Source: CBDCUF01 sp965222525
Lineage (GTDB): Bacteria; Pseudomonadota; Alphaproteobacteria; Rickettsiales; UBA8987
Length of the DNA: 64,000 bases
Assembly (NCBI GenBank): GCA_965222525.1
Contig: OZ244955.1
Span: 1,054,001 to 1,118,000 of the forward strand
Reading direction: 5' to 3'
Part shown: piece by piece, positions 51,101 through 58,215 of the stretch
Layout of the letters: each line of letters begins with the position of its first letter
Numbering within the stretch: position 1 is the first letter of the stretch
Notes under the pieces: model-generated
The model's database searches: none
What the model was told of the DNA's origin: nothing
The model's input: only the letters and a program-made list of their open reading frames with translations
Made by a program: the position numbers and the translations under genes

Positions 51101-51946
51101 TTACAAGATTTTTACGAATAAAAATAAATTGACTTTTTTGTCCAGGGATTTTTGCAACTCCCTGCGGGATTGTTCGCCGATTTGCTTTATAGTGTGGCCT
51201 CCCTTGCCTATGGCGATTTTCTTGTGGCTGTCGCTGGCTACATATATAATCTGGCGGATGGTGATACTGTTCTTTTTATTATCCTCCTCCCATGATTCGG
51301 TTTCAACTTTTGCTCCGTAAGGCAATTCGTGCTGCAACTGCATCATCAGTTTTTCACGGGTGATTTCCGCTGCAAACAGGCGTAGTGGCAGGTCGGAAAC
51401 CTGGTCTTCGGGATAGAGCCAGTCACCTTCAGGAGCGTTATTAACCAGATATTCCTTCAAATCCTCCACACCATCGCCGTTTAATGCTGAAACCATGAAT
51501 GTTTCATAAAACTTGCCCTGTCCATTCAGCTCTTTCGCAATTGCAAGCAGAATATCCTTTTTCACCTTGTCTATCTTGTTGATAACCAGGATTTTCTGGT
51601 AATCTACTCTATTTAATGCGCTGATAATATCAGATAATTTACTATCAGTAGTTGAAAATTTCCCCGCATCCACCAGTAACATGACAATATCCACCCCTTC
51701 CATACTGCCGTAGGCGGCCTTGACCATGGTCTTGTCCCGCTGTTTCTGTGCAGAGAATATCCCAGGGGTGTCGGCAATAACAAGCTGCGCATTATCTACA
51801 GTCATAATTCCACGGATAACATCACGGGTAGTCTGCACCTTGGGGGTTACAATCGACACCTTCTCCCCAACCAGACGGTTTACCAGGGTGGACTTCCCCG
51901 CATTGGGCGCTCCTACCAGCGAAATCATTGCAAACTTACGGTTCAT
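51101..51946 (-). CDS. era: ribosome-assembly GTPase Era, shortened C-terminus
   Basis: GTPase with a KH domain that binds the 3' end of 16S rRNA in 30S maturation. 281 residues. G1 GAPNAGKS at 12-19, switch TTRDVIRG, G3 DTPGIFS, G4 NKID; the KH domain has IAIGKGGHTIKQIGEQSRRELQ. Normal Era continues 15-20 residues beyond the KH strand (VKVREN-W...), but here the protein stops at LFLFVKIL, right where the convergent permease gene begins. It starts in the base after the pelG stop. Confidence 0.93.
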   Translation of the reverse strand: MNRKFAMISLVGAPNAGKSTLVNRLVGEKVSIVTPKVQTTRDVIRGIMTVDNAQLVIADTPGIFSAQKQRDKTMVKAAYGSMEGVDIVMLLVDAGKFSTTDSKLSDIISALNRVDYQKILVINKIDKVKKDILLAIAKELNGQGKFYETFMVSALNGDGVEDLKEYLVNNAPEGDWLYPEDQVSDLPLRLFAAEITREKLMMQLQHELPYGAKVETESWEEDNKKNSITIRQIIYVASDSHKKIAIGKGGHTIKQIGEQSRRELQKSLDKKVNLFLFVKIL

Positions 51947-53341
51947 CTAGACAGAGCTATTGGTGGTGATAAAGGTATGATATGGCAATTTGGTGACATA
52001 ATGCGAGGTGATTATCGCAGCAAATGCAAAGGTAATCATTGAGGTAAGGAAATAGCCATAGCCGTAATATTCAAAACCGAGATGGATGGTGATAAAGGTA
52101 AACAGCGCATTACATACCAGGAAAAGAATCTGAATCATCAGCACACCCTTGCGGTTATCGAAATATGACAGCAATATCATCAGCAGCATGGTCAGTACAT
52201 GGAACAGCGCTCCCAGTACCCCGTTGCGGAATATCCCGATTTGCAGGTAATTTATCCCGAACATATCGAACAGCATCGGCGCAATCATCAGTACCATTAT
52301 ACATATCCCGCCCTGCAGAAAGATAAAATTACGGGCGCTACCGAATATATTCTGCACTATTTCGTGATGATTTTTCAGAATTTTCCTGAATGTAGCCTTG
52401 GCATCGATATCCCGATAAAACCGTACATATTTCTCATGGAAGCCGGTTTCGATATTGAATATAAACAGCGCCATTGAAGGAATAATTGTCAGATAGGCAA
52501 AGAACATCGCGCTATCATAATTGGGATATAGCCGTAGCCCGTTTTCGATATAAGTCGATTCCGGTGCAAACCACATAACCCATTTATCCACCCATATAGC
52601 AGCATTATATATCAGTCCACCCAGTGCGATTTCCCAGTATTTAACGAAATAGGAAAGGAAGGCAAATGGCTGCTTTATTTCATATGGATATGCGGTGAAG
52701 ATTTGCGCAAACAGCAATGATAACAGAATGACTATGCCTATGGAAAAGCCGTTCAGCATACCGCTTACCCCATATAGCTGCGACAGCAACCCCGCAGCAA
52801 TTATCGCAACTGCCATGCCAATTAAAAATGCCCGTGATACTGAGTGATAGTCCTTCAAGGTGGTTATAAATATGCTGGCTATCCATATGGTGCTGATTAG
52901 CAGGGTGTTTATTACCGCAGCCATTACTACATCAGGCGGGAAACTGGCCACCATTGTATAGAAAGCCACCGTCACCGGTATCTGGGTGATATATGCCAGT
53001 GTCAGGCAGCCGAACAGCATTCCCGGTACGGTGGATACATCCTTGCTGTGGATGCAGTCGGCCAGATAGCGGGTAGCTATCATGAATATCGGGCCGGACA
53101 TCACCAGCGAGAAGGAGAAATTGTAGATAATGATTGTACGGAAATCGAGCAGTTCGGTGGGGGTGATATAATGATTGCCAATAATCATTATCACCCCGAG
53201 TGCGATAAGGGTGAACAGCCACGGGCCTGTAGCGGCAAAGGCCGAATGGCCATATGCCTTCACCAAGCCGGATAAATCATCCTGCCTCGCCAGTTTCCTG
53301 AGTTCAAATCCTATCCCCGCCATTTTTTTGTTTACGTTCAT
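51947..53341 (-). CDS. pelG: PelG-like polysaccharide transporter (MATE/MOP superfamily)
   Basis: Inner-membrane protein thought to carry Pel polysaccharide across the membrane with PelD, PelE and PelF. 464 residues; MAGIGFELRKLARQDDLSGL is the invariant PelG start (an ATG seven codons into the frame would begin with it). About twelve membrane helices. The first ATG sits directly against element B, whose GGGAGGGGC supplies the ribosome-binding site. It precedes era with no gap and follows queE on the same strand, an unusual setting. Confidence 0.9.
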   Translation of the reverse strand: MNVNKKMAGIGFELRKLARQDDLSGLVKAYGHSAFAATGPWLFTLIALGVIMIIGNHYITPTELLDFRTIIIYNFSFSLVMSGPIFMIATRYLADCIHSKDVSTVPGMLFGCLTLAYITQIPVTVAFYTMVASFPPDVVMAAVINTLLISTIWIASIFITTLKDYHSVSRAFLIGMAVAIIAAGLLSQLYGVSGMLNGFSIGIVILLSLLFAQIFTAYPYEIKQPFAFLSYFVKYWEIALGGLIYNAAIWVDKWVMWFAPESTYIENGLRLYPNYDSAMFFAYLTIIPSMALFIFNIETGFHEKYVRFYRDIDAKATFRKILKNHHEIVQNIFGSARNFIFLQGGICIMVLMIAPMLFDMFGINYLQIGIFRNGVLGALFHVLTMLLMILLSYFDNRKGVLMIQILFLVCNALFTFITIHLGFEYYGYGYFLTSMITFAFAAIITSHYVTKLPYHTFITTNSSV

Positions 53342-53559
53342 GCCCCTCCCGCTTGCGGGAGGGGAGAAAATCTGAGCAATCTATGATTGCCAGATTTTCG
53401 GGGAGGGAATGTTGAAGTGCTGAGTGCTAAGTGTTAAGTGCTGAGTGTTCGCAACAGGAGACTTAGCACTCAACACTTTGCACTTATCTATTCCCCCACC
53501 AGAAATCCTAAGGATTAAAAATCCTTGGATTTCTTACCTCCCCCGCTTGCGGGGGAGGT
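53341..53559 (+). repeat. palindromic element B, copy 4 (different centre)
   Basis: Same ends as copy 1 (CCCCTCCCGCTTGCGGGAGGGG; CCTCCCCCGCTTGCGGGGGAGG) and same inner pairs, but the TTGGCCTTTGG centre is replaced by a run of AGTGCTGAGTGCTAAGTGTT-like units and its inverse (about 53415-53490). It separates queE from pelG and touches both: it ends one or two bases from the queE stop and starts at the pelG ATG. Confidence 0.85.
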
Positions 53560-54213
53560 TTACGGTATCCCCAAAATCTTATGCAATTGTATGGAGAGGT
53601 GATAGCCATATTTCAGCGATAAATCTACAGCAAGTTTCATATTGGCACGATTTTTTGCAGCGTCATCCTCATCCATAGGCTGGATGAAAATTTCTCCCTT
53701 AAAACCGCTAATTTCGGGGACGTCATGATATAGCGGGTCATCAGCGGATATAAGGAATTTCAGCGCATCTATGTGCGGCAATAATTCAGGATGAATCTTC
53801 GGGTAGTTCTTGCCGGTATTTTTGGGAGAGCAGACAATCTTAACTTCCTCCGGCAGATTACGGTATAATGTACCGTTGGTTTCTATCTGCACTGTAAATC
53901 CCTTTTCAACCAGGACATTACATAAATTTTCTATCGGCTGCCTGAACGGCTCACCGCCGGTTATCACCACCAATTTTATATCACCGGCAAACCTCTCTAC
54001 CTCCCGGATAATATCCGTAACCGAACGGGGTGTAAAAGATTCAAATTCCGTATCGCAGAAATCGCAGGCCAGATTACATCCGCCCAGCCTGATAAAAACC
54101 GCCGGCATACCGGAATAAGGCCCTTCACCCTGTATAGTAGCGAAGATTTCCTGTATTTCCAGAACCTCCCCCTCACCATTAACAGGCGGTCTTATCGGAT
54201 TTTGTCCTTTCAT
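53560..54213 (-). CDS. queE: 7-carboxy-7-deazaguanine synthase
   Basis: Radical SAM enzyme of queuosine synthesis; contracts 6-carboxy-tetrahydropterin to the 7-deazaguanine ring. 217 residues from the ATG at 54213. The cluster cysteines are Cys46, Cys50 and Cys53 in GCNLACDFCDTEF; EIFATIQGEGPYSG near 22-35 and VVITGGEPFRQP near 95 are typical. The frame extends 31 codons further up without support. Other queuosine genes are not in the window. The stop codon abuts element B. Confidence 0.93.
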   Translation of the reverse strand: MKGQNPIRPPVNGEGEVLEIQEIFATIQGEGPYSGMPAVFIRLGGCNLACDFCDTEFESFTPRSVTDIIREVERFAGDIKLVVITGGEPFRQPIENLCNVLVEKGFTVQIETNGTLYRNLPEEVKIVCSPKNTGKNYPKIHPELLPHIDALKFLISADDPLYHDVPEISGFKGEIFIQPMDEDDAAKNRANMKLAVDLSLKYGYHLSIQLHKILGIP

Positions 54214-54413
54214 TGAATAACAATGCTTGGTTCTACATGAGTTTTCAATAAATTTTTTGTTTGATTGTAATTCATATTTTAGGCACAGGTTTCTAACTGT
54301 TGGCATTTTTTATCACAATTCTTAACTGCTCTTACTAATTTACAATTCCTTCATTATTTGTATAATAACTTTATTATTTCGGTTTACTCTTCAACTAATT
54401 AACGAGGTATAAT

Positions 54414-54812
54414 ATGCAAAAGCTAGGTAAAGCGATGGTTACAGCATGTATGCTGGTTATTTTTACACATTCCCTGCAGGCCTGTGCGAGGCCGGAGGCA
54501 CAGCCTCCGGAGCCGGGTTCCTTTGTGGCGGAAGATGGTACGACAGTATATGAGGGTTACAACCCGGGATATGGCGCGGGACAGCAGCAGTCCCGGAACC
54601 AGTATTACTACGATTATAATGGATATGATTCGGGATATAATGACGGCTACCAGGCAGGTCGTGATGCGGCAATGAATGGCTATGAGCCTTCAAATGGCGG
54701 GAAAAATCTCAATGATGCCTATAACCTTTACGATGTACATAAGGACAGCGATTCCATCGGCGGCTTTCCCGATCTGGATGAGGACTACTTTCCGATTTAT
54801 TATTATGATTAA
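54414..54812 (+). CDS. small tyrosine/glycine-rich lipoprotein
   Basis: 132 residues; not recognised. Signal peptide ending in the lipobox LQAC (Cys23), so it should be lipid-anchored, most likely in the outer membrane. The mature part is short and unstructured-looking, rich in Tyr, Gly, Asp and Asn, with imperfect repeats (YDYNGYDSGYNDGYQAGRDAAMNGY). It stands alone with a 5'-AACGAGGTATAAT-type ribosome-binding site. Tyr-Gly-rich envelope lipoproteins often have structural or adhesive roles; function here is unknown. Confidence 0.75.
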   Translation: MQKLGKAMVTACMLVIFTHSLQACARPEAQPPEPGSFVAEDGTTVYEGYNPGYGAGQQQSRNQYYYDYNGYDSGYNDGYQAGRDAAMNGYEPSNGGKNLNDAYNLYDVHKDSDSIGGFPDLDEDYFPIYYYD

Positions 54813-54840
54813 AATTGTATAGCGCCTTGCCAGATAGGTA

Positions 54841-54873
54841 AAAGTGATGTATTATTAAATAATATATCACTTT
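54841..54873. promoter_or_regulatory. near-perfect palindrome, likely ParD operator
   Basis: Arms of 16 bases (AAAGTGATGTATTATT at 54841-54856 and AATAATATATCACTTT at 54858-54873) with one mismatch and a single central base, ending 11 bases before the antitoxin ATG. Binding by the ParD dimer is inferred. Confidence 0.55.
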
Positions 54874-54884
54874 GCGAGGTTAGA

Positions 54885-55121
54885 ATGCAAAGAAATACCA
54901 GTATTATATTAGGCAGCCATTTCTCGGATTTTATTAACAATAAAATCCGGGAAGGCCGTTTTGAGTCTGTCAGTGAGGCAGTTCGTGCAGGAATGCGGCT
55001 TCTGGAAGCAGAGGAAGGTAAACTTGACCTGATGCGTATAAGGCTGGCGGAAGGAGAAGCTCAGCTCAATTGTGGTGAAGGTATAGACGGAGAACATTTC
55101 ATGCAGGGGTTGATTGACTGA
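54885..55121 (+). CDS. parD: ParD-type antitoxin (ribbon-helix-helix)
   Basis: 78 residues. NTSIILGSHFSDFINNKIREGRFESVSEAVRAGMRLLE is the ParD DNA-binding domain (key ILGSHFSDFI, GRFESVSEAVRAGLRLLE-like); the acidic C-terminal tail binds the toxin. GAGG ribosome-binding site seven bases upstream. Its stop is one base before the toxin ATG. Confidence 0.93.
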   Translation: MQRNTSIILGSHFSDFINNKIREGRFESVSEAVRAGMRLLEAEEGKLDLMRIRLAEGEAQLNCGEGIDGEHFMQGLID

Positions 55122-55122
55122 C

Positions 55123-55440
55123 ATGGGGAAATATGTTCTTTCACCTAATGCTGTGAGAAGTTTGCAGGATATTAAGTCTTATTCCATTGAGAAATTTGGT
55201 AAACGTCAAACGGCTATTTATCTTGAAAAACTGCGGGATCGCATGTTCTATCTCGCTGACAACCCGGAATATGGCAAGAAGCGCGATGAAATAAAACCGG
55301 GATATTACAGTTATTTTGAAGGCTCACATACGATTTACTACAAAATATTTCCGGATTATATTGGTATTATTGATATACTGCACCAATCAATGGAGCCAGT
55401 TCTTCACCTGACAGAAGAAGGCTTCCCATCAACCAGCTAG
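55123..55440 (+). CDS. parE: ParE-type toxin
   Basis: Partner toxin of the ParD protein; ParE toxins poison DNA gyrase. The ATG at 55123 gives 105 residues. YVLSPNAVRSLQDIKSYSIEKFGKRQTAIYLEKLRDRM is the helical hairpin and NPEYGKKRDEIKPGYYSYFEGSHTIYYKIFPDYIGIIDILHQSME the RelE/ParE sheet, closing on the typical ILHQSMEP. uppP follows seven bases later. Confidence 0.93.
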   Translation: MGKYVLSPNAVRSLQDIKSYSIEKFGKRQTAIYLEKLRDRMFYLADNPEYGKKRDEIKPGYYSYFEGSHTIYYKIFPDYIGIIDILHQSMEPVLHLTEEGFPSTS

Positions 55441-55447
55441 ATTTTTA

Positions 55448-56251
55448 ATGGATTTCATTTTATTTTTACAATCGGTTTTGCTTGGTGTAGTGGAGGGGTT
55501 GACCGAGTTTATACCGGTCTCCTCGACCGGCCATCTGATATTACTGACGGATATACTGGATTTCAAGGGACCTCCGGGGGCGGTGTTTGAAATAGTCATA
55601 CAGCTCGGGGCGATTCTGGCAGTATGTTTTGTTTATCGGGAAAAATTGTTTAAGGTAGCATTTACAATGCATAAGGATAAGGATTCCTTTGCATTTGCCC
55701 GTAATATTGTGATTGCATTTCTGCCCGCAGCCATTATCGGAGCCATGGCGCATGGCTTTATCAAGGAGATACTGTTCAATGTATGGGTGGTGTCGGTTAT
55801 GCTGATTGTGGGCGGAGTGCTGATATTGTTAATCGAGCGGATGAAAATTACCCCGAAATATACAGAAATCGAGCATATTACCCCGAAGACTGCTTTATAT
55901 ATCGGGCTCTGCCAGACGGTTGCAATGATTCCTGGAACTTCCCGCTCGGGCGCTACGATTATGGGAGCGCTGCTTCTGGGCGTGGAGCGTAAGGCTGCAA
56001 CCTATTTTTCCTTTTTCCTGGCGATTCCTACCATGCTGGGCGCTACCGTATATGACATATACAAGAACTATGATTCACTGAATATGGACAATGCAATAGT
56101 GATTGCGGTCGGTTTTATCAGCGCATTCATCGCCGCAATTATTGTTGTTAAACATGTAGTGGAATTCATCGCCACCCATGGCTTCGTCCCTTTCGCATGG
56201 TACAGAATAGCGGTAGGAACGGTTATGCTGGTGTTACTTGCAACCTTGTGA
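55448..56251 (+). CDS. uppP: undecaprenyl-diphosphatase
   Basis: Inner-membrane recycling of undecaprenyl pyrophosphate to the monophosphate carrier for peptidoglycan and surface polysaccharides; gives bacitracin tolerance. 267 residues. Catalytic regions are GVVEGLTEFIPVSSTGHLIL near 14-33 and MIPGTSRSGATIMGALLLGV near 159. Its stop codon is directly against the murJ stop on the other strand. Confidence 0.96.
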   Translation: MDFILFLQSVLLGVVEGLTEFIPVSSTGHLILLTDILDFKGPPGAVFEIVIQLGAILAVCFVYREKLFKVAFTMHKDKDSFAFARNIVIAFLPAAIIGAMAHGFIKEILFNVWVVSVMLIVGGVLILLIERMKITPKYTEIEHITPKTALYIGLCQTVAMIPGTSRSGATIMGALLLGVERKAATYFSFFLAIPTMLGATVYDIYKNYDSLNMDNAIVIAVGFISAFIAAIIVVKHVVEFIATHGFVPFAWYRIAVGTVMLVLLATL

Positions 56252-57784
56252 TTATTTATTTAGCAATTGCTTCAGCCTGGTTATTTCAAATGCTTTGAGG
56301 AGGTGGGCGGAGAGGAAATAGGTTAGTTTTCCCAGTGAAATGAGGATTATCAGGTTTATTATGCTCGGTTGCAGATATTGCTTGCCGAGCCACAGGGTGA
56401 TAACCATCAGTATAGTTGCAAGCAGCATACGGAATACCCGCTTTTTCAATACATCACTTAACGCAATTTTATTCTGCTTTTTCAGGATAATATATAATAT
56501 AGTTATATTAAGCCATGAGGCAAGGGAGGTGGCCAGTGCAAGGCCGATATGCGGCATATAACCCAGATGATGCAGCAGGAACACAAAGCTGATATTCATA
56601 ACCAGATTGGCCAGCATGGCGATAATCGCCACTTTCACCGGTGTTTTGGTGTCCCCCCCAGCGAAAAATACGCTGGAGAATACTTTCACCATAACAAATG
56701 CCGGCAGTCCCACAGCATAGGCCATCAGCGCATATGCAGTTGCGGTTGATTCCGCAGTGCCAAATTCCCCACGCTCAAATAATACAGTCACAATATGCGG
56801 TGCAATTACTATCAGTGCGGCCATCGCAGGAAACGAGAAAAACAGCACCATCTCAAGTGCGTTATTCTGGCTTTTTATCGCCTCATCTTTTTTGTTTTCG
56901 CGTATTTGCTTTGATAGCATCGGCAACAGCGCCACTCCCATAGCGGTGCCCACAATCGACAGCGGAAGCTGGTTCACCCGATCTGCATAATATAAATAGG
57001 CAATCGCACCAGGGATGAATGTTCCTATAATCACATCAATCCATAAGTTTATCTGTACCACACCGGCACCGACAATCCCCGGCAGCATTTTACGCAGAAA
57101 CTCCCTGATTTCCGGCGACATACGCGGCCGGCGCGGACGCAACAGCATCCCCGCCCGCGCACATGCAATCGCAATCCAGACAAACTGCACCACTCCTGCA
57201 ACCGCCACCCCGTACGCCAGCGCATGTGCAGGAGTTTCGGTATATTCCGACAGGAAAAGCAGCGCACTAATCAGGCAGATATTGAGCAGAATCGGCATTC
57301 CCGCCATCGCCGCAAATTTGCCCAAGCTGTTCAGAACCCCGGAAAACAGCGATACCAGCGAAATAAACAGTAGATATGGGAAAGTCACCCGTGTCAGATA
57401 TACTGCGAGGTCGAATTTCTCCCTGTCATCGGCAAATCCCGGTGCAAGTCCGTACATAACCACCGGCATTGCAACCTGCATAACCAGTACAAAAGCAAGC
57501 AGGAAAAACAGCATAACCGACAGGGTCTTTTCGGCAAAGTCCCGCGCCTGCTCATGGCCTTCGGCGGCCAGCTTGCCGGAGAACATAGGGACAAAGGCCG
57601 CGCTGAATGCACCTTCGGCAAACAACCTGCGGAAGAAATTGGGCAACTTGAACGCTACCAGAAACACCTCGGCTAACCGCCCTGCTCCCAGGAAATTGGC
57701 AATCAGGATATCCCGTACAAAGCCGAATATCCTCGATATCAGGGTCAGGCCGCTTATAGTGAAAAATGATTTTACCAGGGACAT
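56252..57784 (-). CDS. murJ: lipid II flippase MurJ
   Basis: Moves lipid-linked peptidoglycan precursor across the inner membrane. 510 residues, about fourteen helices. GFVRDILIANFLGAG, KLPNFFRRLFAEGAFSAAFVPMF and YYADRVNQLPLSIVGTAMGVALLP are the conserved MviN/MurJ blocks. Convergent with uppP and adjoining it without a gap; both work on the undecaprenyl cycle. A perfect hairpin (57808-57827) lies upstream. Confidence 0.96.
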   Translation of the reverse strand: MSLVKSFFTISGLTLISRIFGFVRDILIANFLGAGRLAEVFLVAFKLPNFFRRLFAEGAFSAAFVPMFSGKLAAEGHEQARDFAEKTLSVMLFFLLAFVLVMQVAMPVVMYGLAPGFADDREKFDLAVYLTRVTFPYLLFISLVSLFSGVLNSLGKFAAMAGMPILLNICLISALLFLSEYTETPAHALAYGVAVAGVVQFVWIAIACARAGMLLRPRRPRMSPEIREFLRKMLPGIVGAGVVQINLWIDVIIGTFIPGAIAYLYYADRVNQLPLSIVGTAMGVALLPMLSKQIRENKKDEAIKSQNNALEMVLFFSFPAMAALIVIAPHIVTVLFERGEFGTAESTATAYALMAYAVGLPAFVMVKVFSSVFFAGGDTKTPVKVAIIAMLANLVMNISFVFLLHHLGYMPHIGLALATSLASWLNITILYIILKKQNKIALSDVLKKRVFRMLLATILMVITLWLGKQYLQPSIINLIILISLGKLTYFLSAHLLKAFEITRLKQLLNK

Positions 57785-57807
57785 TGGATTGCGGATTATG
57801 GATGATA

Positions 57808-57827
57808 AAATCTGGAAGACCAGATTT
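57808..57827. promoter_or_regulatory. small perfect hairpin upstream of murJ
   Basis: AAATCTGG-AAGA-CCAGATTT, an 8-base stem with 4-base loop, 24 bases before the murJ start. It would lie in the murJ leader; function unknown. Confidence 0.35.
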
Positions 57828-58127
57828 AGGCTTAACCATTTAACTTGTCTAGATGTTACTTCTCCATAGATTTGTTCACACTTTTTAAACGGAGATTTTC
57901 TTCTTTATTTCACGATGTTTACGTTGATTCTTGTAAAAGTCAAGGAACTCAATTCCCTTAGACGGTCAGCATATCCTTCTTTGTATCCAATTCTGTTATT
58001 GGTCATGGTATGCTGTAGTTTGGTGGTAAGAAAGAGAGGTGAAAATCACAGAAAATATTTACAAAAATCATATACCATTTCAATAACTTAGTGAAAAAAT
58101 GCAAAAAATATAAAAAATTGTCTCGTA
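57828..58127. other. AT-rich intergenic region before the giant gene
   Basis: No convincing gene. On the minus strand a short open stretch ending at 57885 would read EFLDFYKNQRKHREIKKKISV and looks protein-like; it could be the decayed end of a gene. The region 58080-58127 is a long A/T run just upstream of the Pho-like block. Confidence 0.4.
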
Positions 58128-58161
58128 TTGTCATAAAACTTTAATATTTCTCTAGTATGGT
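58128..58161 (+). promoter_or_regulatory. third copy of the Pho-box-like promoter block
   Basis: TTGTCATAAAACTTTAATAT (58128-58147), then TTCTCTAG and TATGGT (58156-58161). The left TTGTCATAA unit is good, the right one weak; the stretch ATATTTCTCTAGTATGGTGCT matches the other two blocks closely. The giant gene starts about 55 bases downstream with GAGG seven bases before its ATG. Confidence 0.55.
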
Positions 58162-58215
58162 GCTTGTGTTAAAGGTAGAGAGGGTTCTCACCTATGGCAT
58201 AAATGAGGGTAAAAA

